Shown here: positions 1 through 8,406 of the stretch, one piece after another | How the letters are laid out: every line of letters starts with the position of its first letter | Numbering within the stretch: the first letter of the stretch is position 1 | Source of the DNA: Paramoeba atlantica | Taxonomy: Eukaryota; Discosea | Reading direction: 5' to 3' | Assembly: GCA_977017575.1 (NCBI GenBank) | Contig: CDRNVI010000015.1 | Location: 310,001-374,000 of the forward strand | Length of the DNA: 64,000 nt | Program-made: the position numbers and the translations under genes | Notes under the pieces: generated by a model | What the model was told of the DNA's origin: nothing | The model's database searches: none | Seen by the model: the letters and a program-made list of their open reading frames with translations, nothing else

Positions 1-433
1 TCCCCTCGAGCACGGTGAAACATGGGGTGACGATTCAGATGTGAGGATCGGGGGTGGGGCGGGGGAGAGGGGGGGGGGGGTTTGGGGTGTGGGCGATGGA
101 TTGTGCCTTGGAGGTTTTTTTTTCGTTTAAGGGGTATGTTACTGGTTGGTGCTGATTGTGATTAGGGTTGAATCGGACGGCTCTGTGAAGGAGGCTCTTT
201 TTTTATGGAGAAGGGTGTAAGATTTAGGGATGTTCCTGAAGTTTTGTGTTCTACTAACTTTTATTATCCTAATCTTTTCGATAGCAGGCGTTCTGTCGAA
301 ACTTTGTATTCTAGTGCACAAATGCTGGTTTTTATTTTCTGCAATGTTTTTTTGACAAAGACAGGTATAGATGACATGTATACTTATACTTTAATTAGTG
401 TAGAATAATACGCGCTGTACGTATCCGTTTATT
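1..433. other. G-rich left edge, possible tail of a truncated upstream gene
   Basis: Positions 40-110 are very G-rich, with a run of twelve G. An open frame from base 2 to the TAA at 128-130 could be the 3' end of a gene starting outside the window, but it would be glycine-rich low complexity. A second frame (from base 3) closes at 42-44 and is equally possible. The G-rich tail resembles the G-rich halves of the genes at 40.1 and 61.8 kb. From 131 to 433 I see no gene. Confidence 0.3.
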
Positions 434-1303
434 ATGACCGAAATTGCCAAGGATTTGTGTGCAGGCACTATGGCTGGCATGATGTGCAAGGTTGTGGAAT
501 ACCCTATGGACACTGTGAAAGTTCGTCTACAGGATATGCACTGCACCTACCGGGGTACTCTAGACTGCATAGTCCGCATGTTTCGAGAGGAGGGGCCACT
601 TGGGTTTTATCGAGGCCTTCCCGCCCCGCTCTACGGGTGTATGATTGACACTGCGACCATCTTTGTCGTCTACAACGGTCTCTCCAACACATACCGCAAT
701 TGGAAGGGCAGTGCGTTGAATTCTGATCTCCCATTAGCGGGGACGGCGGCCGCGGGGTTTGGCGCCGGTCTTGCCGTCTCTGTCGTGCTCACTCCGATAG
801 AGTTGGTCAAGTGCCGCATGCAGGTGCAGGACACACTGCCTCCGGAGAAGCAAGTCTACAAGGGGGTGTGGCATTGCGCTTGCCGGACGGTGTCCCAGGA
901 GGGTGTACGGGGACTATTCCGGGGGTACACCTCATTTGCCGCGCGCGAGGCTCCTGGGAGTGCATTATGGTACGCAGTGTATGAGGGACTGCGGTCGTAT
1001 CTTGCCCCGCACGGGGGTTCACGCTCAGATGTACCGCTACTTGGCACTGCCATGGCCGGGGCCGCAGCGGGATTCTCGTACTGGACCGCAACCTTTCCTA
1101 CAGATGTGGTAAAAACGCGAATCCAAGTGGATCCAGAGTATGCGAATCACACCTTGAAACAAGGACTTAAGGATGTGTACCGTGAAGGGGGAGTTCGATC
1201 TCTCTACAAAGGCTGGGGTGTGACGGTGGCTCGGGCCATGCCCTCGCACGCGTTGCTCTTTGTGACGTATGAATACTGCAAGAGGTATTTGGACACTTTG
1301 TAG
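434..1303 (+). CDS. Mitochondrial carrier (SLC25), basic amino acid/carnitine type
   Basis: The protein has 289 residues, the usual length for the mitochondrial carrier family of inner-membrane solute exchangers. It shows three tandem repeats of about 100 residues. Each has the signature PX[DE]XX[KR] after its first helix: YPMDTVKVRLQ, TPIELVKCRMQVQ and FPTDVVKTRIQV. Each is followed by an EG...GFYRG or GLFRG type motif before the second helix. The second motif, ELVKCRMQ, is typical of ornithine/basic amino acid and carnitine carriers (yeast ORT1/CRC1 type), so transport of a cationic metabolite is inferred rather than proved. The ATG at 434 directly opens the first transmembrane repeat, so no presequence is expected. 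A paralogue follows 546 bp downstream in the same orientation. Confidence 0.9.
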   Translation: MTEIAKDLCAGTMAGMMCKVVEYPMDTVKVRLQDMHCTYRGTLDCIVRMFREEGPLGFYRGLPAPLYGCMIDTATIFVVYNGLSNTYRNWKGSALNSDLPLAGTAAAGFGAGLAVSVVLTPIELVKCRMQVQDTLPPEKQVYKGVWHCACRTVSQEGVRGLFRGYTSFAAREAPGSALWYAVYEGLRSYLAPHGGSRSDVPLLGTAMAGAAAGFSYWTATFPTDVVKTRIQVDPEYANHTLKQGLKDVYREGGVRSLYKGWGVTVARAMPSHALLFVTYEYCKRYLDTL

Positions 1304-1849
1304 CGCGCTCGAGTAGTCCTTGGGGAAATCACATGATGTGGAACGCGCAGTATTGCATCGAAAGTTTGTGGCATCACACATGAATCATTTCCTGCAAATT
1401 GTTGTTTGCTCTATCCTCTGATTTCCTTGTTTCGTCTGATTCTTTTTTTAATTTTGTACCTTTTTTGGCCTAAATTTTTCATGGTGTTATTCATAGTGGC
1501 TGTTAAGTTCATGTTCAGATAAATGGGCGGCATTGATTCTACACTACAATTCCTAGTAAAGGGTTACTAAGAGTCGATATCCTTCTAATTATGTAGTAGC
1601 TTAATTATGTAATGGTTTATTAATTATGTAATAGCAAAAAGAAAGAATAGCATTTACTGTACTGAATAACAATCTAAAATAATACAACGTAACAACGGAC
1701 ACGCTACTGTTGTATGTTGTCCAAAATCGTACCATCAAGGGAAATGATCCTAATTTTAAATATACAATGTATGTATAAATCATAGATGTATAAATTAGAG
1801 TACGTTCTAGAGTATGGAGATTTCCAGCCATTAAAAGCGCGGTACGAAG
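1304..1849. other. Intergenic region without a visible gene
   Basis: AT-rich spacer of 546 bp between the two carrier genes. Near 1590-1635 the words aattatgtagtag, aattatgtaatgg and aattatgtaatag form a short imperfect repeat. A pyrimidine-poor ATTTCCAG lies about 25 bases before the next ATG. I see no RNA gene. Confidence 0.6.
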
Positions 1850-2887
1850 ATGCAGATACTTTCATCTACCATTGAAGACAATTCGAAGGATACACCGTTT
1901 TCCTCTCTGCCAATATTAGCGGAGTTTACGGATGGGTCATCTAAAAACGTGGAGGTAGAATCACACACGAATCTTTCTGGTGTTATTATCGATTTGATTT
2001 CCGGAACGATGGCTGGCACAACCGCACATCTTCTCGAACACCCCTTCGACACCGTGAAAGTGCGCCTGCAAGATGAGCGATGCCTCTACCGCGGACCTCT
2101 GGATGCTGTGTTCCGCATGTCACGTCAGGAAGGCTTGTTTAGTTTTTACAGTGGTGTGCAAGCTCCACTAGTTTCCAGCTGTGTCGAGACTTCTCTTCTT
2201 TTTGCAGTATACGGCCTGCTGACACGTACTATGCGGGATTGTTACGGATACTCAGATGTCACTGAATTGTCCCCTGTACAATTTTCACTTGCAGGGGGCG
2301 TCGCCGGTGGAGTGGTTGGGTTTGTGCTCGCCCCGCTGGATCTTGTAAAGTGTCGTCTACAAGTTCAGGACGCTCATAACCACCCTAGCCATGCGCGAAC
2401 CGTCCCACACCAATACGGCGTCACGAATCCACGCTACCGGGGATTACTGCACTGCACGTTTCATGTCGCACGCAAGGAGGGTATTCGCTCGCTTTTTCGG
2501 GGCGCCACTCCAGCATTGCTACAGCAAGCTGTAGGGACTACATTCTGGTACGGTAGCTATGAGGCGACCCGTGGAGTGCTCGCTCAACGTGAAGGCATCA
2601 CACCTAGTGAACTCTCGATGAGTAAAGTCGCGTTCGCGGGTGCCGTCGCGGGGGTGTTGGATTGGGCTGTTCTGTACCCCGCTGACGTGGTTGCTACACG
2701 CATGCGAGTAAATCCGCAATACTCTACACACTCCGTCCGTGGTGTGTTTCAGGCAGTATATCGCGAAGGAGGTGTGCGAGCACTCTACAAAGGGTGTGGA
2801 ATTACCATTGTTCGCGCAATTCCTGCCCATGCGCTGTTATTCGTGACATATGAGTGGTCTCGTAAACACTTGGAGAGAATTCTTTGA
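1850..2887 (+). CDS. Mitochondrial carrier (SLC25) paralogue with N-terminal extension
   Basis: The protein has 345 residues, with about 45 extra at the N-terminus and an insertion of about 20 residues between repeat 2's first helix and loop (NHPSHARTVPHQYGVTNP). It is a paralogue of the carrier at 434-1303: the first two signatures are HPFDTVKVRLQ and APLDLVKCRLQVQ. The third reads YPADVVATRMRV, so the basic residue that forms the third matrix salt bridge in family members is alanine here (codon GCT at about 2693). Substrate is probably related to that of its neighbour, but the changed gate motif suggests altered gating or substrate. The N-terminal extension is rich in Ser, Asp and Glu and does not look like a mitochondrial presequence. 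Confidence 0.88.
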   Translation: MQILSSTIEDNSKDTPFSSLPILAEFTDGSSKNVEVESHTNLSGVIIDLISGTMAGTTAHLLEHPFDTVKVRLQDERCLYRGPLDAVFRMSRQEGLFSFYSGVQAPLVSSCVETSLLFAVYGLLTRTMRDCYGYSDVTELSPVQFSLAGGVAGGVVGFVLAPLDLVKCRLQVQDAHNHPSHARTVPHQYGVTNPRYRGLLHCTFHVARKEGIRSLFRGATPALLQQAVGTTFWYGSYEATRGVLAQREGITPSELSMSKVAFAGAVAGVLDWAVLYPADVVATRMRVNPQYSTHSVRGVFQAVYREGGVRALYKGCGITIVRAIPAHALLFVTYEWSRKHLERIL

Positions 2888-2911
2888 TTTATCACTAGTC
2901 CATCCAACAAA

Positions 2912-2957
2912 AGTAGACGCATTTCTTAGAAATGCGTCTACTAGTAGAAATTCTACT
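2912..2957. repeat. Two consecutive perfect hairpins just after a stop codon
   Basis: AGTAGACGCATTTCT (2912-2926) is perfectly complementary to AGAAATGCGTCTACT (2928-2942) with one base between. It is followed at once by AGTAGAA/TTCTACT (2943-2949 and 2951-2957). The pair begins 25 bases after the TGA of the second carrier gene, so it would be in its 3' UTR. A role in mRNA 3' processing or stability is possible. A small insertion footprint is the alternative. Confidence 0.7.
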
Positions 2958-3110
2958 AGATTCTAATCTAACAGGTTCTAATAGGAACTGATAAACTAAA
3001 AGTCGGTATTGTACTTAATAATGGATATCCATGGGGATATTAAGGGAAGAAACACAATGAAACACTAAATTTCAGTTAGTTTTAATTTATACCGTTTTGT
3101 CGACACTATC

Positions 3111-3566
3111 ATGACAATAGAGTTTGAGCCCTGCGTGGAAGACTTATATTCTTTTGAAGAGATACCTGAAGGTTCTCTTCTTATTCTTCTTCAATTTGGT
3201 TTCGCTGGTTGCTTATCTATCGCTCTTCTCCTTGGCATGATTTCATTGATTCGACACCAATGTTTTTGTCGCGCATGGAAGAATGTACTATGTGTAGTGG
3301 CTGGAGTGCCTATTTTCTTTACAATACTAGATAGATTGCGACAGTACCTCATAACAATGGCCAATTCTACAATTTTGATACTTTCAATCTCTCAAATGGA
3401 ACAGAAATGGCGCGAAAGCATAACACTTCAGAATTCTTTACTACTAGGGATTATGTTTTCCGTTGCAGGCTTCTTTGCGAGTTTGGAACGTCATTTAAAA
3501 TATGTATCACTGCATCTAGAGAAAACCCCTGTTAAGACTTCATCGAAAACAACAGGTTCTTTATAA
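3111..3566 (+). CDS. Small membrane protein, unrecognised
   Basis: A 151-residue protein I do not recognise. An acidic N-terminus of about 25 residues is followed by three hydrophobic segments at roughly residues 26-47, 61-78 and 107-126. The second is followed by a basic/amphipathic stretch (DRLRQYL). The C-terminal 20 residues are Lys/Ser/Thr-rich. A coding frame is supported by ATG-to-stop integrity and by residue composition unlike the AT-rich flanks. No conserved motif suggests a function. It lies 223 bp after the carrier pair on the same strand. Confidence 0.55.
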   Translation: MTIEFEPCVEDLYSFEEIPEGSLLILLQFGFAGCLSIALLLGMISLIRHQCFCRAWKNVLCVVAGVPIFFTILDRLRQYLITMANSTILILSISQMEQKWRESITLQNSLLLGIMFSVAGFFASLERHLKYVSLHLEKTPVKTSSKTTGSL

Positions 3567-4026
3567 GCAATAAATCAATAGTGCTGAAAATATCATTGTT
3601 GTGTACAATGATGTATACAGTGCAGTACAATGCTGAAAATGCTGTGTTAATACAATGTTATAAAATGCTGTGTATAATTTATACTAACACATCTTTATAA
3701 TAAAGATCTTTGTGGTGCACTATATCATTTTTTTCTTGCATACGAATTCTCATACACTTGTATGAGATATACTCGTATAAAACTCTTCCCAGAAATTTAT
3801 TCCTTACGCTTCTTTAAAGACAGAAAATAGGGAAAGGTACAGAAAGTTGAAGTTTCGATACATTAATAATTTATTTTATAGTATGTTTTTGAGTTGCTCA
3901 CACAATTAAAAGTGACAATACATTTCTAAAACGGAGTACGACTTTCGTTACATGTTTCCCAATTCGTGTATATGAATAAAGTCTACATTTTTCTGCATTA
4001 CTTTTCATTGGTATTGATTTAGATCA
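3567..4026. other. AT-rich spacer with small repeats
   Basis: The first 110 bases contain a 7-bp inverted repeat ATCATTG/CAATGAT (3592-3598 and 3606-3612) and repeats of the word aaaatgctgtg. No gene is visible. The end of the spacer carries a pyrimidine-containing acceptor-like sequence just before the next ATG. Confidence 0.5.
4000..4022 (+). promoter_or_regulatory. Acceptor-like pyrimidine tract and AG before the gene at 4027
   Basis: The sequence acttttcattggtattgatt ends in AG at 4021-4022, four bases before the ATG at 4027. Read as a splice acceptor this would leave a very short 5' UTR. It is one of about a dozen similar sites in the window. Confidence 0.35.
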
Positions 4027-5067
4027 ATGTACCTTCGGCCGCTATGGCGCCCCGCGGGACACATCCGTGTCCCCATCGTACTTCGCGGTAACCTTGATTC
4101 GAAATTCGATCTTTCCGACTTTGGCAACAGTTGTCATGCACCTACTCATTGCTTGACTTCTTATTCTGCAAAGTCCTCTCTCACTACTCCTTTCAGCGCA
4201 CCAGTAGAAGTTGTCCCGCTCGGGACATATCATGAGAAACCTCTCACTGATGAAGATATGCCCGATACGTTTTCTCTTGCGGAGAGCCAATTAGAACTTA
4301 GTCATCCACTAGAGAATGGAATGTTGGACTTTGACGGCGAATTTATTGATGCAGCGGAGGAGGAAATGTTGCCTGAAGAGGTTGTAGGATATCCCACAAC
4401 AATCGAGAGTCACGAAGACGACGACCGTGGTGTGTCTTCCGTATTCCCAACTTTCGTTGGCAATAAAGATACAACACTTCTTATCGACACGCTTTCGTCC
4501 TCTTCAGTAGATATTTTGCAGCCCTTTGACGACTCCTCCAGGAAATCAAAATCGAAATGTGTTGATAACACGACGAATTATACTTTGCGATCACCTAGCA
4601 CGCCTTACCGCGAAAATTATCCAGCGGAATTCTCCTTTGAAATTTCTTCTTCGTGCGGCATACACAACATTCAGAAGCTCTCTCTAAACGATAGATGCGT
4701 CACATTCTCGGAGTCATCATCGCCCTATGACTCTCTGGTTCCTGGATTTTTCTTTCCTCGTTCATTTCCACGCACCAAAGTGAAGAAATGGTGGATGGAC
4801 AATGATAGTTCACCCTACTTGGAACACATAACGGGATTCATTACTTTGCTTTCATTGAGATCACTTTTATTGGATCTTACCCGCGAGCAGTGTCTGATGG
4901 GTTCGCAAATAGATGCACTGTCAAAAGCTAGTAGTGAAAAGCCAACAGATCGGCGTTACTTTTCTAACATGCTAAGATTACAGAGTACAGCGTTAATTCT
5001 TAAGGAAACGATAAACATCGTGAAAAAACGCTTAGAAATTATAAACCGGCGTATTCTCAATCAATAG
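4027..5067 (+). CDS. Acidic, serine-rich protein of unknown function
   Basis: A 346-residue protein that I do not recognise. The first 25 residues (MYLRPLWRPAGHIRVPIVLR) are arginine-rich and lack acidic residues, as in organellar targeting peptides. Residues 70-240 are acidic and Ser/Thr-rich, probably disordered. The last 85 residues, from about residue 262, look helical, with a hydrophobic stretch (FITLLSLRSLLLDL) followed by heptad-like sequence. This layout suggests a targeted protein with a C-terminal helical interaction domain, which is an inference only. The ATG at 4027 follows an acceptor-like AG at 4021-4022. Confidence 0.6.
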   Translation: MYLRPLWRPAGHIRVPIVLRGNLDSKFDLSDFGNSCHAPTHCLTSYSAKSSLTTPFSAPVEVVPLGTYHEKPLTDEDMPDTFSLAESQLELSHPLENGMLDFDGEFIDAAEEEMLPEEVVGYPTTIESHEDDDRGVSSVFPTFVGNKDTTLLIDTLSSSSVDILQPFDDSSRKSKSKCVDNTTNYTLRSPSTPYRENYPAEFSFEISSSCGIHNIQKLSLNDRCVTFSESSSPYDSLVPGFFFPRSFPRTKVKKWWMDNDSSPYLEHITGFITLLSLRSLLLDLTREQCLMGSQIDALSKASSEKPTDRRYFSNMLRLQSTALILKETINIVKKRLEIINRRILNQ

Positions 5068-5579
5068 CGCCGATTATTGATAGCTTAGAGTTTCTGAATG
5101 AGTTATGAATGTCATACAGTAATTCGTCTTGCTATGCATTTTTGTAAACGGAATAAGTATCATATTTTTGTGCATACAGATACCCATTTTTCTTGTTTTG
5201 CTTTTATCATACCTTTTGTGGTTTATCTTTGTGGAGAAGTGTTTCATGCTTTACCTGGCTTTTCATCAATGTCGAATAATTTAAGCTGGAGATACAGTGT
5301 ATGTGGAGATATAGTGTATGTGCACTGCTTAAAAATCGTATTTTTTAATCAATTTAACAAAAATATGAACGAAAAGATACCTACAAGCACTCCCTTGTCC
5401 ACTTTGGTCGGAATAATATCGTTTGAATATTTGTTTACAAGCCTGCGCATTTTGTGTAGTCTATTTCGTTTTATCTAGTCTATATTCTTTTATCTTTAAA
5501 TATGCACTGTGCTAATGACAGTAAATGTGATACGAACCACAGTAGGCCTACTGTTTAGGAAGGACTATTTGAACAACCA
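5068..5579. other. Spacer; open frame 5098-5478 probably not a gene
   Basis: A 126-residue + strand frame from the ATG at 5098 fills most of this spacer. It is rich in Phe, Cys, Ile and His, as AT-rich noncoding DNA often is when translated. It has no recognisable motif. It would follow the previous stop by 30 bases. I would not annotate it as a gene without transcript support. Confidence 0.4.
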
Positions 5580-6509
5580 ATGCAAAGCATATTGGCTCTG
5601 CTCAAGGAAAATCAATGGCAACTGGCCCTTAATTCGATGGGACAAATAAAAATAGCCCCAACTATTCGGATGAACGCCGAACTTATCGCGTTGGATCAGG
5701 CTTCCACTCTTGAATCGTCAGTGATATCAGTTTTCTTGGAAAAATTTCTCCCTTTAAAGCGTCAGGCCTTTATTTGGGGACGTAGTCCAGGGTCACCCTC
5801 CCAACCCTGTCTTAGCTTTCAAAAATGTTTCCATCCATTAACCTGTGACGATACACCCAAGAAAATTTCCACATGGTATGATCCCGAACTACAAAACAGC
5901 TTAATGACATCAGGCATGAAAAACACCTTGACCAATCATTTTGCTACCGTAATAAAACGGTTAGAAAAGTCCGGGATTCGCTACTGGATTACAGGTGGGA
6001 CCCTTCTAGGTGCAGTAAGACATAATGGCTTCATACCATGGGATGATGACGTCGACGTATGCGTTGATGCAAATTATGAAGCCCAACTCTGGCAAGCATT
6101 TGAGTTTCCTCGCTATCTCGAATACAACCCCTTTGTTGGATACAAAATTTATAGTGATATCGCACCTCCAGAAGTTATATCACAGACTTGCTATGGTGTT
6201 TTTGTTGATATTTTCCTGATGAGTGCTCACAATGGATTGTCATACATACAGACAAGAAAGAGTGCTCGGGAGACGTGGCCGAAAGAAATATGGAGTCCTT
6301 CGGAGCTGTTTCCTTTGCGTCGTTATCGCTTTGAGAATTTGAATCCATGGGGTCCTGCACAACCGGAGACGTACTTACGAAACATGTATGGCTCTGAAGT
6401 AATGAATCTCGGCGTAGTACCGAGGGAACAACACGGTCGTTTCCTCTCAAAAAACATTTTACATATCCCTCTCTCCATATTTCCGAACCGAAAATGCAAC
6501 AACGATTGA
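5580..6509 (+). CDS. LicD-family nucleotidyltransferase-like protein
   Basis: A 309-residue protein with the LicD/fukutin signature at residues 138-160: [20 protein letters not shown], then DVDVCVD. The family transfers phosphocholine, ribitol phosphate or similar groups to glycans, usually in the secretory pathway. The GG...RH and DDDVD residues expected for the metal and nucleotide site are present. [10 protein letters not shown] (residues 202-211) matches the family's second conserved block. The N-terminal 110 residues are unfamiliar. No signal peptide or membrane anchor is visible at the N-terminus, which is unusual for Golgi members, so location is uncertain. The last 60 residues run into Arg/Asn-rich sequence and the domain may be slightly shortened. 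Confidence 0.8.
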   Translation: MQSILALLKENQWQLALNSMGQIKIAPTIRMNAELIALDQASTLESSVISVFLEKFLPLKRQAFIWGRSPGSPSQPCLSFQKCFHPLTCDDTPKKISTWYDPELQNSLMTSGMKNTLTNHFATVIKRLEKSGIRYWITGGTLLGAVRHNGFIPWDDDVDVCVDANYEAQLWQAFEFPRYLEYNPFVGYKIYSDIAPPEVISQTCYGVFVDIFLMSAHNGLSYIQTRKSARETWPKEIWSPSELFPLRRYRFENLNPWGPAQPETYLRNMYGSEVMNLGVVPREQHGRFLSKNILHIPLSIFPNRKCNND

Positions 6510-6558
6510 TCTTATGTGAGCTCTTTTTGATCTTTTTAAAATTTCTTTAAAATCTAAA

Positions 6559-6584
6559 AATATTCCTTCAGGAGGAAGGATATT
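6559..6584. repeat. Imperfect hairpin about 50 bases after a stop codon
   Basis: AATATTCCTTC (6559-6569) pairs with GAAGGATATT (6575-6584) with one bulged base and a five-base loop. It lies 50 bases after the stop of the LicD gene, like the hairpins after the second carrier gene. Confidence 0.4.
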
Positions 6585-6713
6585 CTTGCTGTTTTAAAAG
6601 TATATTTTTTTAAACTTGAATAATGTTAATCACGTGAATTGTACCAAATAAATTTTCTATACTGTAACGAGCGACGTGAAAGTTAATACCTCATTCTAAT
6701 AAACAGTAGTGTA

Positions 6714-6820
6714 CAGGGGTGAAAACTTCCATCTGGGGGGGGGGGTCTAAAATTTGTAAAATTTGCTCAATTTTATAAAATAATAGCGCATTGGACAGCT
6801 CTCGCAGAGTTGTATGTCTT
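6714..6820 (+). repeat. Left terminal inverted repeat of the Tc1-like element
   Basis: Complementary to 8185-8287. Conserved blocks are the end CAGGGGTGAAAACTTCC, the TCTAAAATTTGTAAAA block after the G run, and CTCTCGCAGAGTTGTATGTC. The G run is ten long here, against seven C at the right end. Confidence 0.9.
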
Positions 6821-6922
6821 TGGCGTATTCGGAACGCTCGACTTGAAAGATTTAATCTGATGACAAAAAAATAATTTTTTTTTCTTGTGAAAATATGGCA
6901 ATTTTTTGTTTTTCCCCATTTT

Positions 6923-8044
6923 ATGCCTCAAAAGCGAGTTCGCTCAAGGACTTCCCGTGGTGTTTTGAGCGCACGCTCCTATGCCTCACCAGGGAAGATT
7001 AAGGAAAGTCACAGGATGCTTCTTGTGGCGGACTTTGAGAAAACAGAGTCTTATTCCCGGACTGCCCAAAATTTTGGTGTCCACGAGGGAACTGTGAAAC
7101 TCTGGGTGGAAAGATTTAATTGCACTGGCGACGTGGCCAGTCCATCCCTTACGCGTCAACCTAGGGTCACCACCTCTGATCTTATGAAAGTATCTTTAAA
7201 GCTTATTGATGACGCTTATCGTGACCTTCCTTATGGTATCTCCACTTGGAGCGAGCTCTGGAGAGAGGTAAAGCGACGTGGCTTCACATGTTCAATAACA
7301 TCCCTAAGGAACATGCTGAAAAACTCAAAAGAAAAAATTGTGCTCAGAACAACTTTAAAGACCCCTTTCTTATCTAATAATCATAAGGAGCGCAGAGTGC
7401 AATTAACCACTGAAATGCTACAGTGGAGCGACGCTGCGCTGGAAAATATTATTTTCTGCGACGAAAAAAAATTTACGTGCAAAAGATCCACCCGACCCAC
7501 GTACCTTTGCCGAAAGTCTGACCCCCCCAAAGAACAAACAGGGGAATTAGAACCCTATCATGGTGGAGAAGGTATTATGGTTTGGATGGGGGTGAGCTTA
7601 AAGCATGGGTTTCATTTACATGTCTTTCCTACCCATGATTCTCAAGGAAACAAAGTAACTGTAAAGGGACAAAATTTTTATGAAGCCATGAAAAAAAGGG
7701 GAGGTCTGTTCCAATATTTAAGGAGACATCGGGCCACAATAGTGATGGACAATTGCCCGGCACATAATAAGGCTCGTGCCGCGGCCCAAGAAAAGGGTTA
7801 TTCTTGGCTCCGATGGCCAGCACGATCCCCTGATCTAAACCCCATAGAAAATCTTTGGTCAATAATGGACGGGACAAAGGACCAAATTCAACCTAAAAAT
7901 CAACAACAATTACACTCCGCAATTCATGATTCCTATGATAAACTTAAGACAGAACAAATATCCAAATTTGAGAATACGCTAAAAAGCTTCAGAAAGCGTT
8001 GTAGAATCATTGTAGAAATGAACGGTGCACATTGCGGATACTAA
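6923..8044 (+). CDS. Tc1/mariner-type transposase, DDE domain with 32-residue spacing
   Basis: About 373 residues from the ATG at 6923; the frame is open upstream to 6887, but only from a GTG. The N-terminal 120 residues form a helix-turn-helix DNA-binding region (FGVHEGTVKLWVERFN). The catalytic residues are visible: Asp in IIFCDEKKFT, Asp in IVMDNCPAHNK and Glu in SPDLNPIENLW. Between the second Asp and the Glu I count 32 residues, while classical Tc1 has 34. The other Tc1-type transposase in this window (32.1 kb) has 34. The frame is intact from start to stop, so the protein may be functional. Transposition would be cut and paste in the nucleus at TA targets. Confidence 0.93.
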   Translation: MPQKRVRSRTSRGVLSARSYASPGKIKESHRMLLVADFEKTESYSRTAQNFGVHEGTVKLWVERFNCTGDVASPSLTRQPRVTTSDLMKVSLKLIDDAYRDLPYGISTWSELWREVKRRGFTCSITSLRNMLKNSKEKIVLRTTLKTPFLSNNHKERRVQLTTEMLQWSDAALENIIFCDEKKFTCKRSTRPTYLCRKSDPPKEQTGELEPYHGGEGIMVWMGVSLKHGFHLHVFPTHDSQGNKVTVKGQNFYEAMKKRGGLFQYLRRHRATIVMDNCPAHNKARAAAQEKGYSWLRWPARSPDLNPIENLWSIMDGTKDQIQPKNQQQLHSAIHDSYDKLKTEQISKFENTLKSFRKRCRIIVEMNGAHCGY

Positions 8045-8184
8045 CAGGGGTTACTAACAATCTTTTTGGGGGGAAAAAACGTTATTTTTTAACTTTTTTG
8101 TATCATTTTTCAAGTGACAATTCGAGTTTTTGACCTATTCGTCATTTGTAGTTCCACTTTGATATGTTAAAAGCTACCAGTACG

Positions 8185-8287
8185 AAGACATACAACTCTG
8201 CGAGAGCTCTCGAATGCGCTATTATTTTACAAAATTGAAAAGTTTTTACAAATTTTAGACCCCCCCAGATGGAAGTTTTCACCCCTG
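8185..8287 (-). repeat. Right terminal inverted repeat of the Tc1-like element
   Basis: Inverted copy of the left end, ending GAAGTTTTCACCCCTG before the TA target duplication at 8288-8289. Confidence 0.9.
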
Positions 8288-8406
8288 TATGTAGTAAGAT
8301 CATCTATTGGTTTTAGATAATGAACGAAAGATTGAGTGGTCAGTCTTTTTATCTCGTAGCTTCTGAATCTTTTTTACGTCGTGCAACAATATTCTGCCTT
8401 TAAATT

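Larger units (their letters stand above)
6714..8287 (+). mobile_element. Tc1-like DNA transposon with long terminal inverted repeats
   Basis: The element is 1574 bp and starts CAGGGGTGAAAAC and ends GTTTTCACCCCTG. It is flanked by TA on both sides (6712-6713 and 8288-8289), the target duplication of Tc1/mariner elements. The terminal inverted repeats are about 105 bp (6714-6820 and 8185-8287) and differ at about a dozen positions plus the length of a G/C run. A single transposase gene fills the interior. The open transposase frame and well-matched ends point to a recent insertion. Confidence 0.93.

Noticed and set aside
5098-5478. A 126-residue open frame on the + strand
   Set aside because: Composition (Phe, Ile, Cys, His) is that of translated AT-rich spacer, and there is no motif or neighbour support.
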